Numbered from the stretch's first letter, positions 36,255-45,446 are shown. The stretch: DNA of 64,000 bases from Paeniglutamicibacter psychrophenolicus (GCF_030812255.1 NZ_JAUSSH010000001.1:640481-704480); one strand, 5' to 3'. The notes: generated from the letters alone by a model not told the origin. Made by a program: numbers and translations.

Positions 36255-37247
36255 ATGTACAGCGACGGAACGCTGAGCCCGATGAAATCCCCGACGGCCA
36301 AGCTCAAGCGACTCTTTGGGGGCTCCGGGATGGAGGTCTTTGCCAAGCTGGACCTGCTCCAGCTCTCGGGCAGCACCAAGGAGCGAACTGCCAACAGCCT
36401 CATTGAATCACTCGTGGCTTCCGGACGGGTTCAACCCGGGGGCCTGATCGTGGAATCGACCTCCGGAAACCTCGGCATCGCGCTGGCCCGGCAATCGGTG
36501 GTCCGCGGGATCGGGTTCGTGGCGGTCGTCGACGAGAACGCCAACCGCTCGGCACTCGAGATCATGCGCGCCTACAGGGCCAGGATCGAGCTGGTGCCAA
36601 CGCCTCCCGATGGCAACAAGCTCGCCGCACGGCGGCAACGGGTCCAGCAACTGCTGAACGAGAACCCCGGGGCGGTGACCACCAACCAATACGGATCTCC
36701 CGCCAACCCGGACGCGCACTTCAACACGACGATGCCCGAATTCATGGAGGCGGTGGGCGGGCGGCTGGACATGCTGTTCGTGGCCACCAGCACCACCGGC
36801 ACGCTCCTGGGCTGCCAACGGTACCTGCGCCAACACCATCCGGAAACCAAGCTGGTGGCCGTGGACGCCGTCGGATCGGTGTTGTTCGGCAGCGAGGAAG
36901 GCCAGCGGCGCTTCCCGGGGCTGGGCGCCGGCATCGTAACGGAGCTGTCCCTGCAGGCGGACCCCGACGTGGTGTGCAGGATCGAGGAGATCGAGATGGT
37001 TCGCGGGTGCCGCAGGCTTGCCCAACGCGAAGGGATCCTCGCGGGCGCCTCCACCGGGGCGATCGTTGCGGCCATGGAACGGCACATGCCCGACCTCGGG
37101 GAAGGCTCACGCCTCGGCTTCCTGGTCCACGATTCGGGCGTGCCGTACCTGCACACCGTCTATGACGACGACTGGGTCCGCAACAACCTCGGCTGCGAGC
37201 CGGAACCAAGCGCCGTGGACCGGGTGCAGGGCACCAGCACCCGATGA
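36255..37247 (+). CDS. SbnA-like PLP-dependent synthase (cysteine synthase fold)
   Basis: 330 residues. Fold-II PLP enzyme with Lys42 in SGSTKERTANSLIESL and the phosphate loop STSGNLGIALA. The pattern VFAKLDLLQLSGSTKER, then VESTSGNLGIALA, STTGTLLG and VDAVGSVLFG follows SbnA of staphyloferrin B synthesis more closely than CysK/CysM. SbnA condenses O-phosphoserine with glutamate to N-(2-amino-2-carboxyethyl)-glutamate, the precursor of 2,3-diaminopropionate. AAGGAG precedes the ATG. First of three overlapping genes; the next starts inside its stop (ATGA, 37244-37247). True substrates need not be those of SbnA. Confidence 0.85.
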   Translation: MYSDGTLSPMKSPTAKLKRLFGGSGMEVFAKLDLLQLSGSTKERTANSLIESLVASGRVQPGGLIVESTSGNLGIALARQSVVRGIGFVAVVDENANRSALEIMRAYRARIELVPTPPDGNKLAARRQRVQQLLNENPGAVTTNQYGSPANPDAHFNTTMPEFMEAVGGRLDMLFVATSTTGTLLGCQRYLRQHHPETKLVAVDAVGSVLFGSEEGQRRFPGLGAGIVTELSLQADPDVVCRIEEIEMVRGCRRLAQREGILAGASTGAIVAAMERHMPDLGEGSRLGFLVHDSGVPYLHTVYDDDWVRNNLGCEPEPSAVDRVQGTSTR

Positions 37248-38860
37248 CACGCATAGCCTTCATCGGGGGAGGGCCCAAGACCCTGTTTGCGTTGCTGGAA
37301 CTGAATGACCGATGTTCCCTCGTGGATGACGAAGGCCCGGTCGTCGATGTCTTCGACCCCTACCCGCCCGGTGCCGGGCGGGTCTGGCAGGCGGGCCAGC
37401 CCAGGCAGGTGCGGCTGAACGTGGCGGCGGGCATCGTTGACGCCACATCCGCCGATGGAGACGGGTCCTTCGCTTCCTGGGTGGCCCGGGTCGAGCCCCG
37501 GTACGGCACCGAGCCCTACCCGCCCCGGGCCGTGGTCGGCAGGTACCTGCAGGAGCGGTTCCGGACCCTGGCCGACACCGCCAGGTTCCCGCTGGCCCAC
37601 GTGCCGGCCCGGGTCACGCGCGTGGCACGCGCCGGGGATCAATGGGAGGTGGCCAGCGACGCCGGGACCGGGTTCTATGACGAGGTGGTGCTGGCGACCG
37701 GCCACGGGCTGCCCGGCGAGGCCCCCGGGCCACCGCTCGCCGGCGCGTGCAACCCGGACGCACTGATCGGGGACTACGGAGCGCTGGGGGAGCAAGCCGT
37801 CCCGGCCGGAAGCGCGATCCTGATCCGGGGTGCCGCGCTGACCGCTTACGATGCGGTGCTCCTGCTGACCGAGGGCCGCGGCGGGCAATGGATGCCGATC
37901 GAGGGTGCCGGCGGCCCGTCGCTGGGCTATGTCCCCGCCGGCCGGGAACCGGCAAGGATCACCATGGGATCGTTGGGCAACCTGCCTATGGAACCCAAGC
38001 CCGCGCAAGTGCCCGAAACGATCAACCGGTGCCTCGACGCGTACCGGGACCAGGTCCTGGCGTGGGGCGCCGGCCTCGCCGCACGCCCGGGCGGGCCCGG
38101 CGCCCGATGCACCGGGCTCTTTGGCCTCCTGCTGGCCTGCGCCATGGAATGCGCGCAACTCTCCGGGGCACCGGCCACGCCCCTGGCCCTGTGGCGCACG
38201 GCCCTGACCGGGCGTGCGGAACCGGGACGCGGCACCGAAACGGCCGCCGAACACCTGCGCCGCAGCATCGCGGTGAACCGGGGGCACACGCCTCCGGGCA
38301 CGGCGTGGATCTGGGGCAGGGTCTGGTCGGGACTGTATCCCCAGCTGGTCCGCGCGGTCTCCCGGGTGCGCTGGGATCCCGCGCAGGCCCGGGTATTCCG
38401 GCGCGTGGCCAGGTCGCTGGAACGCCTGGCCTTCGGGCCTCCCGAAAGCACGGCCTTGAAGCTGCTGGCGCTCTTCGACTCCGGACTGCTGGACCAACGT
38501 GTATTCCCGCCACACCTGCCGGCCGACACCGTGGTCGTTGATGCAATCACGCCGCCCCCCGGCGTCCTGGTGGCCCCGGCACCCGGCGGAGCGGCCTTCT
38601 CGCCCGTCATGGCCGGCCTGCTGGCCGCCGGGGAGGTCACGGTGCGCGCGGGCGAAACCGGGCTGCTGACCGACACCGATGGAACCTGCCTCGATGCGCG
38701 CGGCAACCGCAACGAATCCCTGGCCGCGCTCGGACGCCCCACCGAGGGCCCCACGCTGGGCCACGACACCCTGAACCGCTCGCTGCACGACGAACATGTG
38801 CGGTGGGCCCGACGCATCGCGCGTCAACGGCTGCCCCAACACCTTGGAGAACGAACATGA
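37244..38860 (+). CDS. FAD/NAD(P)-binding protein (PF13454-like)
   Basis: 538 residues. N-terminal dinucleotide motif RIAFIGGGPKTLFALLEL, then VFDPYPPGAGRVWQ, which is typical of the FAD-NAD(P)-binding family found with natural-product and metallophore genes, and DEVVLATGHGLPGE, the second nucleotide-binding strand. No catalytic residues are obvious. Placed between an SbnA-like and a Y4yA-like enzyme, it could oxidise the SbnA product in place of the NAD enzyme SbnB, or oxidise or hydroxylate an amine; this is inference. Overlaps both neighbours by ATGA. Confidence 0.75.
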   Translation: MTRIAFIGGGPKTLFALLELNDRCSLVDDEGPVVDVFDPYPPGAGRVWQAGQPRQVRLNVAAGIVDATSADGDGSFASWVARVEPRYGTEPYPPRAVVGRYLQERFRTLADTARFPLAHVPARVTRVARAGDQWEVASDAGTGFYDEVVLATGHGLPGEAPGPPLAGACNPDALIGDYGALGEQAVPAGSAILIRGAALTAYDAVLLLTEGRGGQWMPIEGAGGPSLGYVPAGREPARITMGSLGNLPMEPKPAQVPETINRCLDAYRDQVLAWGAGLAARPGGPGARCTGLFGLLLACAMECAQLSGAPATPLALWRTALTGRAEPGRGTETAAEHLRRSIAVNRGHTPPGTAWIWGRVWSGLYPQLVRAVSRVRWDPAQARVFRRVARSLERLAFGPPESTALKLLALFDSGLLDQRVFPPHLPADTVVVDAITPPPGVLVAPAPGGAAFSPVMAGLLAAGEVTVRAGETGLLTDTDGTCLDARGNRNESLAALGRPTEGPTLGHDTLNRSLHDEHVRWARRIARQRLPQHLGERT

Positions 38861-40269
38861 AACCCCTGATGCACGGAACCGTTCCGCTCACCGCCCGCCT
38901 CGAACCCTGGATGGAGACCCTGCTCGCCGACCCCGCCGGGTGCCGGGAACTGATCGACACCTTTGGATCCCCGGTGAACCTCCACGACTTCTCCGCGCTG
39001 CGGCGCAACGCCGACGAGCTGCGTGCCGCGGCCGCCGGGCACCGCGTGGACTTCCGGGTGTACCTGGCGCGCAAGGCCAACAAGACCATCGGCGCCATCG
39101 ATGCGGCGGTGGCTGCGGGCTGCGGGATCGACGTGGCCGGCTTCCACGAGCTCGACCAGGCCCTGCGCCGCGGCGTGGACCCCGACCAGCTCATCGTCAC
39201 GGCGGCCGTGAAGTCCCGCGAGCTGCTGGCGCTGGCCCTGGACAACGGCGTGGTGGTGAGCCTGGACAACCGGGACGAGGCCGAGGACCTCCTGGAGGCC
39301 GCCGCCGCCCGCGGGGTGCGGGCCAGGGTCGCGCTGCGCCTGGCCTCGGCCAACCCCCTGCTGCCGCCGACCCGCTTCGGGCTGCGGGCGGATCGCTGGC
39401 TCGCGTTCCTGGGCGGGCACCACGACACCCCCGAACTGGAGATCGCCGGGATCCACTTCCACCTCAACGGCTACAACGCAGAACATCGCGCCCTGATGCT
39501 GGCCGAATCCCTCCGGCTCGTCGACGCGCTGGCCGGGTTGGGGCATGCACCGGGGTTCATCGACATGGGAGGCGGCATCCCGATGTCCTACCTGGATGAC
39601 CCCGGGCAATGGACGGCGTTTTGGGAGGCGCTCGCCGGCCAGCGAGCCGGGAGCGAGGACGTCACCTGGAAAGCCGATTCGCTGGGGTCCGTGGGGACGA
39701 ACCCGGGCACCGGCGTCTACCCCTACCACCAGGAGCCGGTCCGCGGACCGTGGCTCGACGCGGTCCTGGCCTTCCGGCCCGCCGGAGCCCCGGAAACCAT
39801 CGCCCAGCTGCTGGTGGCACGGAACCTCCAGCTGCGCTGCGAACCGGGGCGTTCACTGCTGGACGGGTGCGGCCTGACCCTGGCCGCGGTGGCCTTCGGG
39901 AAGGAACGCAGCGACGGGGTCCCGCTGCTGGGCCTGCACATGAACAGGACCCAGTGCCGCTCGACCTCGGCGGACTTCCTGCTGGACCCGATCCTGCTGC
40001 ACGCGGCCCGGCCGCGGCGGGCCCGCGAGCCGTTCAGCGGGTTTTTGGTGGGTGCCTACTGCATCGAGGAGGAGCTGATCCTGCGCCGGCGGTTCGAGTT
40101 CCCCCAAGGGGCCGCCCCGGGGGACGTGGTCGCGTTTCCCAACACCGCGGGCTACCTGATGCACATCGTGGAAAGCGCCTCGCACCAATTGCCGCTGGCG
40201 GTGAACCTGGTCCGGGAGGGGCATGGTTGGGTGCCCGATCGGATCGAGGACCGGGTGCTGCGCGCCTGA
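38857..40269 (+). CDS. Y4yA-type PLP-dependent decarboxylase
   Basis: 470 residues, fold-III (alanine racemase/ornithine and diaminopimelate decarboxylase) enzyme. PLP lysine Lys73 is in YLARKANKTIGA; IHFHLNGYNAE, DMGGGIPMSY (phosphate-binding glycines) and CEPGRSLLDGCG (substrate-site motif) follow in the family order; GAYCIEEELILRR ends the active site. Resembles Y4yA of the rhizobial symbiotic plasmid pNGR234a and, more distantly, SbnH, which decarboxylates a diaminopropionate adduct. Starts in a four-base overlap with the FAD gene. Substrate unknown. Confidence 0.82.
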   Translation: MKPLMHGTVPLTARLEPWMETLLADPAGCRELIDTFGSPVNLHDFSALRRNADELRAAAAGHRVDFRVYLARKANKTIGAIDAAVAAGCGIDVAGFHELDQALRRGVDPDQLIVTAAVKSRELLALALDNGVVVSLDNRDEAEDLLEAAAARGVRARVALRLASANPLLPPTRFGLRADRWLAFLGGHHDTPELEIAGIHFHLNGYNAEHRALMLAESLRLVDALAGLGHAPGFIDMGGGIPMSYLDDPGQWTAFWEALAGQRAGSEDVTWKADSLGSVGTNPGTGVYPYHQEPVRGPWLDAVLAFRPAGAPETIAQLLVARNLQLRCEPGRSLLDGCGLTLAAVAFGKERSDGVPLLGLHMNRTQCRSTSADFLLDPILLHAARPRRAREPFSGFLVGAYCIEEELILRRRFEFPQGAAPGDVVAFPNTAGYLMHIVESASHQLPLAVNLVREGHGWVPDRIEDRVLRA

Positions 40270-40283
40270 GTCCGGAAGGGGCG

Positions 40284-40673
40284 CTATTGCTTCCCGGTGC
40301 GTGGCGTGTGCACGTGGGCGGCCCGGCGGTGCCGGCGCCAGCGGACGGCCTTGGAGGCCGCGAAGCTGGCCAGGGTGGCGAGGAAACCGAGAATTCCGCC
40401 GAACCAGGAGCCGAAGACCAGGGAGATTCCGCGCAGGTCCAGGCCCTTGCCCCCGGAGAGGCCCGGGACATGGGGCGGCGGGAACACCGCCCCGACGGCC
40501 AGTCCGGCGAAGAGCCCGTAGACGATCGAACCGAGGCATCCCAGGAACATGTACCAGTCCAGTGCCCTGGCACCGCGGCGCACATGCACGTGGATCCCGA
40601 TGGCCACCAGCGGCAGTGCCGCGGCGAGGCAGAGCACCCAGAAGGCAACGAGCTCGAAGTCGTTGTAGTCCAT
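40284..40673 (-). CDS. Hypothetical small membrane protein
   Basis: 129 residues, not recognised. Three hydrophobic segments: ELVAFWVLCLAAALPLVAIG, WYMFLGCLGSIVYGLFAGLA and GSWFGGILGFLATLASFAA, then a basic tail with several His and Arg. The ATG at 40673 has no strong ribosome site. Convergent with the decarboxylase. Confidence 0.55.
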   Translation of the reverse strand: MDYNDFELVAFWVLCLAAALPLVAIGIHVHVRRGARALDWYMFLGCLGSIVYGLFAGLAVGAVFPPPHVPGLSGGKGLDLRGISLVFGSWFGGILGFLATLASFAASKAVRWRRHRRAAHVHTPRTGKQ

Positions 40674-40745
40674 GCCCGTCGGCGCCCAATCCTGGTTGGC
40701 GGTGAAGCAGCCATTCTATCCGGGCCGCTGCAGGGAACCCGCGGC

Positions 40746-41360
40746 TCAGCCTCGCTGGTTCGGGAGCGTGCCGAAGAGCGGCAGCAGCACCTCGTCCACG
40801 AAGCCCACGAGCGTGCCATCGTCCAGCGGTTCCCCGCGAAAGAGGAAGTGGTTGCGCAGCAGTGCGGCCCCGACCTCCAGCCGGGCGGGGGTCACCGCGC
40901 CGTCCGGGACCTGGCCCCGTGCGCTCGCGCGGCGCAACACCTCGGCCATCAGCTGGCGGTTCCTGCCCTGGGAGCGGGTCCGCAGCGCCGTGCTTCGATC
41001 GGCATCCGGAAGCGCCTCGGCGAGCATCCCGCGCATTGCCTCCCCGGCCGGGCCCCGCAGCGCGGCCGCGCCCAGGCGGAGGGCCGCGAGCAGGTCCCCA
41101 CGCAGCGTGCCGGAGTCGGGCAGGGACTGCGGGGAAGGTGCCAGCGTGTAGACGGCGTCCATGACCAGTGCCGCGCGGGTCTGCCACCTCCGGTACAGCG
41201 AGGCCTTGCCGGCGCCGGCCCGCTTGGCGACCGCCTCCATCGTCAAGGCCGGGTAGCCGTGCTCGGAAAGCTCGGCCAGGGCCGCGGCGAGGATGGCCTC
41301 GTCCAGTTCCTGCCCGCGCCGGCGCGGCAGCGTGCGGTGGTCCAGGGGCTCCGTTTTCAT
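40746..41360 (-). CDS. TetR-family transcriptional regulator
   Basis: 204 residues. N-terminal TetR helix-turn-helix: DEAILAAALAELSEHGYPAL, then VAKRAGAGKASLYRRW. The C-terminal ligand domain is variable. Start at 41360 overlaps the stop of the phosphotransferase-like gene by four bases, so both are translated together. The perfect operator upstream of that gene (43947-43969) is the likely target, giving autorepression of the operon. Confidence 0.88.
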   Translation of the reverse strand: MKTEPLDHRTLPRRRGQELDEAILAAALAELSEHGYPALTMEAVAKRAGAGKASLYRRWQTRAALVMDAVYTLAPSPQSLPDSGTLRGDLLAALRLGAAALRGPAGEAMRGMLAEALPDADRSTALRTRSQGRNRQLMAEVLRRASARGQVPDGAVTPARLEVGAALLRNHFLFRGEPLDDGTLVGFVDEVLLPLFGTLPNQRG

Positions 41361-43894
41361 GCCGTGGCCGCTGCCTGCGCGGCGCGGGTGACGCGCCCGC
41401 GTGTCCCGTCCACGGTGACCTGCTCCCCGTCGGAGATCACCGCGGTTCCGTTTCCGGTCCCCATGACGGCCGGGATCCCGTACTCGCGCGCCACGATCGC
41501 CGCGTGCGAGGCCACGGATCCGGTGTCCACCACCACGGCGGCGGCCCGGCGGAACAGCGGCGTCCAGGCCGGGTTGGTGTAGGGGCACACCAGGATCTCG
41601 CCGTGCCCCAGCCGCTCGAAGTCGGCGGCGTCACGGATGATCCGGGCGATGCCGGTGGCGGTGCCTGAGCCCGCCGGGGTGCCGGTGGCCAGGGCATCCG
41701 AGGCGGCCGCGGCGGGGAAGAACACCGAGGCGTCGAACATCGGCACGCCGGCGAGCTCGGCGCGCTTGGCCGTGCGCGCCCCCACGGCGGCGCGCAGCCG
41801 CTCGGCCTGCCCGGCGGGGATGGCCGCGGCGTCGAAGATCCCGGTGAGTTCCTCCCAGCGCAGGTGGAAGACCTCCTCCGGTTCGTGCAGCACCCCCGCT
41901 TTCTGCAGCCGGGCCCCGATCTGCAGCAGCGAGCGGCGCAGCACCGGCAGCGCGGCGGTGAAGTAGAAATGGGTGTCCTCGCGGAAGGCCACCGCTTCCC
42001 GGGCGGCCTGGACCCGGGCGCGGGCGAATTTGGCCAGGCGCGGGCCGCGCAGCAGCCGGTGTTCCAGCAGGTTCTCCAGGGCGGCGGCGGAGCGCGAATC
42101 CGCTGCGCCTTTCGCGGCCGGGGCACCGGCCAGGGACAGTGCCATGCCCAGCACGATCTGCGGGGACTCGGCCAGGGTCGGCGGGCTGACCAGCAACGGG
42201 GAGGTGGTTTCGCGGCGGCCGAACTCGGCCAGGAATGCTTCCAGCCGGGCGGCGAATCCGGCGAGCCGCGGATCCCGCGACAGCGCGAGGGAAACCTGTT
42301 CCGCGTCGAGTCCGGTGAGTGCCCCACGCAGCTGCGGGTCGGCCCGCAGCTCGTCGGCGAGCCCGGCCAAGGCCTGGTTGGAATCCTCGGTGCGGGTCCT
42401 TGCGCCGCCGAGCAGGTCGGCGAGGAGCTTGCGGCGGCCCAGCACGGCGGTGAGCACGACCAGTCGCGCCAGGGCAAGCCCGCTTCCGGGCAGGTAGTCG
42501 ATCCGCAGGTCCCGGCAATATTCCTCGGCGGCCATGGCCCGGGCCGGCACATCCAGGAGCGTGGCCCAGGGCAGCGCCGCAAGCTCGAGGGACTCGAGCG
42601 CGTCGACCTCGGCGAGGAAGGCGGCCTGCCGGGGATCGGTGGACCAGTTCGCGGGCTTGAAGCGGCGGGCCTTGCGGGCCAGCTTCGCCGGGGTGAGGAG
42701 CAGGCGCGGGGTGGGGCGCGGGGACGGCGGGACCAGGGCAACGACCACCCCTTCCTGCTCGCGCAGGTAGTTGGTGAAGGCGCCCTCCAGCCCGAAGTGG
42801 TGGGCGATCTCGCGCATCATCTCGGCCGGTCCGTGGGCGACCTGCGTGGTCATGTCCAGCGGGTAGGGCCGCACGGGCAGGTACTCGGCCAGGATTGCGC
42901 CCTGCAGACGGCCGAAGCGTCCCAGGGGTGCGGTGGGCTCGGGCAGTGCCGTCATGGGCCGGGCCTGCACGATCCAGGTCTTGCCCGCGGCGATCGCCCA
43001 TTCGATGTCCTGCGGGCGGCCGAAGTGCTTGGCGATGGTGCGCGCGTGGGATGCCAGGGACGCCAGATCCGCGGCGGTGAGCAGCGCGCCGTGAAGATCG
43101 GTGCCGCCGGCCGGTGCCGCATCCCGCGTCAGCGCCGTGTGGGCCACTCCGCCGCCGGCCCTCGGGCGGATGACGACCTCGCCGCGTCCGGGCCTCCAGT
43201 CCAGCAGCTTCCCGCCGGTCTCGAGCACGTAGTGGTCGGGTGTGACCAACCCGGAAACCACGGCCTCGCCCAGTCCTGCGCCGGCGTCGATGAGGATGCG
43301 GTCCCGTGCCCCGCTGAGCGGGTCCGCGGTGAACATCACCCCGGCGGTGTCGGATGCGACCATCACCTGAACCACCACGGCGATGCGGACCTCGTCCGGG
43401 GTGATCAGGCGCTGGCGCCGGTAGTCGACGGCGCGGTCGGTGAACAGCGAGGCCCAGCAGCGGCGCACCGCATCGAGCACCGCCTCGGCCCCGACGACGT
43501 TGAGGTAGGTGTCCTGCTGGCCGGCGAAGGCAGCCCCGGGAAGGTCCTCGGCCGTGGCGCTGGAGCGCACCGCGACCGGGACGCTTTCCCCGAGCCGGCG
43601 GTAGGCGGCGGTGACCGCGTGGCCGATGTCCTTCGGCATCCCGGTGGACAGGATCGCCTCGCGCAGGGCCGCCGGCGTGGCGGCCGCCTCGGCGAAGAGA
43701 GCCTCGAGTCCGGCGAGCTGCGCTGCTTGCGCATAGGCGTCGGTGGTGAGAACGAATCCGTCGGGCACGGGCAGTCCCGCACGCATGAGCTCGCCGAGGT
43801 TTGCCGCCTTGCCGCCGACCGCCTGGAGGTCTGCCGAGCCGAACTCGGCCAGCGGTGCAACGGCCACGGGGCGGGAATCCGTCGTGGTGCCCAT
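41357..43894 (-). CDS. PEP synthase-like / rifampin phosphotransferase-like enzyme
   Basis: 845 residues, three parts in the order of Rph: an ATP-binding N-terminus (VGGKAANLGELMRAGLPVPD, then VAVRSSATAEDLPGAAFAGQ and IDAGAGLGEAVVSGLVTPD), a variable middle part, and a C-terminal swivelling phospho-histidine domain with His797 in TGSVASHAAIVAREYGIP. Length and the absence of a PEP-binding TIM barrel match rifampin phosphotransferase (about 860 residues) rather than PEP synthase. Rph inactivates rifamycins by phosphate transfer from ATP. The substrate is not proven; related proteins exist with unknown targets. AGGAGG precedes the ATG. No rifamycin-associated element was seen upstream. Confidence 0.83.
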   Translation of the reverse strand: MGTTTDSRPVAVAPLAEFGSADLQAVGGKAANLGELMRAGLPVPDGFVLTTDAYAQAAQLAGLEALFAEAAATPAALREAILSTGMPKDIGHAVTAAYRRLGESVPVAVRSSATAEDLPGAAFAGQQDTYLNVVGAEAVLDAVRRCWASLFTDRAVDYRRQRLITPDEVRIAVVVQVMVASDTAGVMFTADPLSGARDRILIDAGAGLGEAVVSGLVTPDHYVLETGGKLLDWRPGRGEVVIRPRAGGGVAHTALTRDAAPAGGTDLHGALLTAADLASLASHARTIAKHFGRPQDIEWAIAAGKTWIVQARPMTALPEPTAPLGRFGRLQGAILAEYLPVRPYPLDMTTQVAHGPAEMMREIAHHFGLEGAFTNYLREQEGVVVALVPPSPRPTPRLLLTPAKLARKARRFKPANWSTDPRQAAFLAEVDALESLELAALPWATLLDVPARAMAAEEYCRDLRIDYLPGSGLALARLVVLTAVLGRRKLLADLLGGARTRTEDSNQALAGLADELRADPQLRGALTGLDAEQVSLALSRDPRLAGFAARLEAFLAEFGRRETTSPLLVSPPTLAESPQIVLGMALSLAGAPAAKGAADSRSAAALENLLEHRLLRGPRLAKFARARVQAAREAVAFREDTHFYFTAALPVLRRSLLQIGARLQKAGVLHEPEEVFHLRWEELTGIFDAAAIPAGQAERLRAAVGARTAKRAELAGVPMFDASVFFPAAAASDALATGTPAGSGTATGIARIIRDAADFERLGHGEILVCPYTNPAWTPLFRRAAAVVVDTGSVASHAAIVAREYGIPAVMGTGNGTAVISDGEQVTVDGTRGRVTRAAQAAATA

Positions 43895-43946
43895 GTTTCC
43901 TCCTGGGGATGTGGATCCACGCCGCACGGCCGGGAACCGGAACATA

Positions 43947-43969
43947 TTAGAGAACTATGCGTTCTCTAA
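43947..43969. promoter_or_regulatory. TetR operator of the Rph-like operon
   Basis: Perfect 9-bp inverted repeat TTAGAGAAC (43947-43955) and GTTCTCTAA (43961-43969), five-base spacer, 53 bases upstream of the Rph-like start. On the minus strand the likely -10, TAATAT, overlaps its inner edge, so binding would block the promoter. Confidence 0.75.
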
Positions 43970-44066
43970 ATGTAGACCCCTTGACCGGGCGGAAGCAACG
44001 GCCTGCCCGGGGGTTCCCGCCCGTTCCAGGCAGGGACAGGCTGCGGGGTGTATGGTCCCGTGCCGT

Positions 44067-44924
44067 TCAACGCACCGGGCGGGCGCGGCCAATGGTGATG
44101 TCGCCGTGGGAGGTGCGGCCGGTGACCTGCAGGGTGTCCGTCGATGCCCCGGGAGCCGAATCGGTGGCGGTGAGGTTGTTGCGCACGGTGCCGTGGCCGG
44201 TTTCCAGGTCCAGCCAGGCCGCGCTGCCCTCGCGGATGCCGAGCTCCAGCTCGCCGTAGGAGCTGCGCATCTCGATGGCCCCGCGCAGCGCATCGTGGAT
44301 GCGCACCTTCCCGTAGGCGGTCTTGGCCACGACGGTGGCCAGGGCACGGTCGACCTCGATGTTGCCGTAGGAGGAGGCTACCCGCAGGTCGCCGGTGGCC
44401 AGGCCCACGTGGGTGCCGTGCTCGGCGCTGCGGATTGCGGCGGTGCCGTCGAGCTGCCCCACGCGGACCTTCCCGCCGCGGATATCGGTGTGTCCGCTGC
44501 CGTGGTCCAGGACCACCTTCCCGTAAGCGGTGCGCAGCCGCAGGTCCTCGCCTTCCTCGACAGCGATGTCCCCGTAGGAGGTCTTGAGGCTCGAGGGTCC
44601 GAGGGCTCCCTCGGTGCGGATGGACCCGTAGGCGGTGTTTGCCCCGATGCGGGAGCCGGAAGGAAGATGGACGACCAGGTCGATGGAGCTGCCGGAGCTG
44701 AACCACGTGTAGGTGCGCAGCGACTTGGGCTGGGTGACTTCCAGCCGGTCGCCGGAGAATTCGACGTGCGTGGACTCGGCCGAGCGGACATCGGCGGCCT
44801 TGGCGGGGTTGGACGGCTCGACCCGCACGGTGAGGATCTCGCCGTCGCCGGCGAGAATGCGGATGTTGCCCATGGACAGGTCGATGGAGGCGACAACGGG
44901 GCCGGATGGCTTGAAGGTGTACAT
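44067..44924 (-). CDS. DUF4097 beta-strand repeat protein
   Basis: 285 residues, almost wholly short beta strands with repeating xxYGxIxV-type turns (NTAYGSIRTEG, TSYGDIAVEEG, TAYGKVVLDHG, SSYGNIEVDRA, SSYGELELGIR), the mark of DUF4097 beta-helix or beta-roll proteins. No signal peptide or membrane segment, so probably cytoplasmic. Function of the family is unknown. It follows a ribbon-helix-helix gene by nine bases and is co-transcribed with it. Confidence 0.8.
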   Translation of the reverse strand: MYTFKPSGPVVASIDLSMGNIRILAGDGEILTVRVEPSNPAKAADVRSAESTHVEFSGDRLEVTQPKSLRTYTWFSSGSSIDLVVHLPSGSRIGANTAYGSIRTEGALGPSSLKTSYGDIAVEEGEDLRLRTAYGKVVLDHGSGHTDIRGGKVRVGQLDGTAAIRSAEHGTHVGLATGDLRVASSYGNIEVDRALATVVAKTAYGKVRIHDALRGAIEMRSSYGELELGIREGSAAWLDLETGHGTVRNNLTATDSAPGASTDTLQVTGRTSHGDITIGRARPVR

Positions 44925-44933
44925 GGCGTTGTC

Positions 44934-45446
44934 CTAACTGACCCAGCCGGTGAAACGGTGGCCGGAGTTCTTCTGGCGTTGTGCGGCGACGCCGGGCGGG
45001 ATGTTGAGCGTGGCCGAGACGGCACGCACCAGCCACGTGTTGACCGAGAGGCCCTCGTGCGCGGCGGCGGCCTCGACCTGGGCCTTGAGGCCTTCGGGCA
45101 GCCGCAGGGTCAGGCGCGAGGTCGCCGAATCGGCGTCCTGGCCCGGCTCCGGCAACGAGGGGTCGGCCCGGGGGGATTCGTGGTCGGCGGAATCGAGGGA
45201 AGACGGGGGAGCGGTGACGACGAATTCGGGGTCGGCTCCGCGCAGGCGCACATCGACCGAGCCCGGTGCCAGGTCGGTGGTGATTTCTGCGGCGGCGTCC
45301 GAGAGGACCTCAAGCAGCAGCAGTCTCACCGATGCATCGAGCGTCGGGGCCAGCCGTTCGGCGACGGTCTGGGCCTCGTCGCCCGAAGCCTGGGCGGCCG
45401 CCGAGAGCTGGTTCTGCAGGTTCTTGACGTAACGGGAAATGTTCAC
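44934..45446 (-). CDS. Ribbon-helix-helix (HicB/Arc-like) protein
   Basis: 170 residues if started at the GTG at 45446 (MNISRYVKNLQNQLS), which fits homologues seen with DUF4097 genes; an ATG at 45512 would add 22 residues. The C-terminus, RLTLRLPEGLKAQVEAAAAH then EGLSVNTWLVRAVSATLN, is a HicB/Arc-type DNA-binding fold. The N-terminal 60 residues are helical and unknown. Probably regulates its own operon with the DUF4097 gene. Confidence 0.72.
   Translation of the reverse strand: MNISRYVKNLQNQLSAAAQASGDEAQTVAERLAPTLDASVRLLLLEVLSDAAAEITTDLAPGSVDVRLRGADPEFVVTAPPSSLDSADHESPRADPSLPEPGQDADSATSRLTLRLPEGLKAQVEAAAAHEGLSVNTWLVRAVSATLNIPPGVAAQRQKNSGHRFTGWVS

Noticed and set aside
43895..44066. Rifamycin-associated element upstream of the Rph-like gene
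   Set aside because: The known element's sequence is absent; the only dyad is the TetR-type operator.
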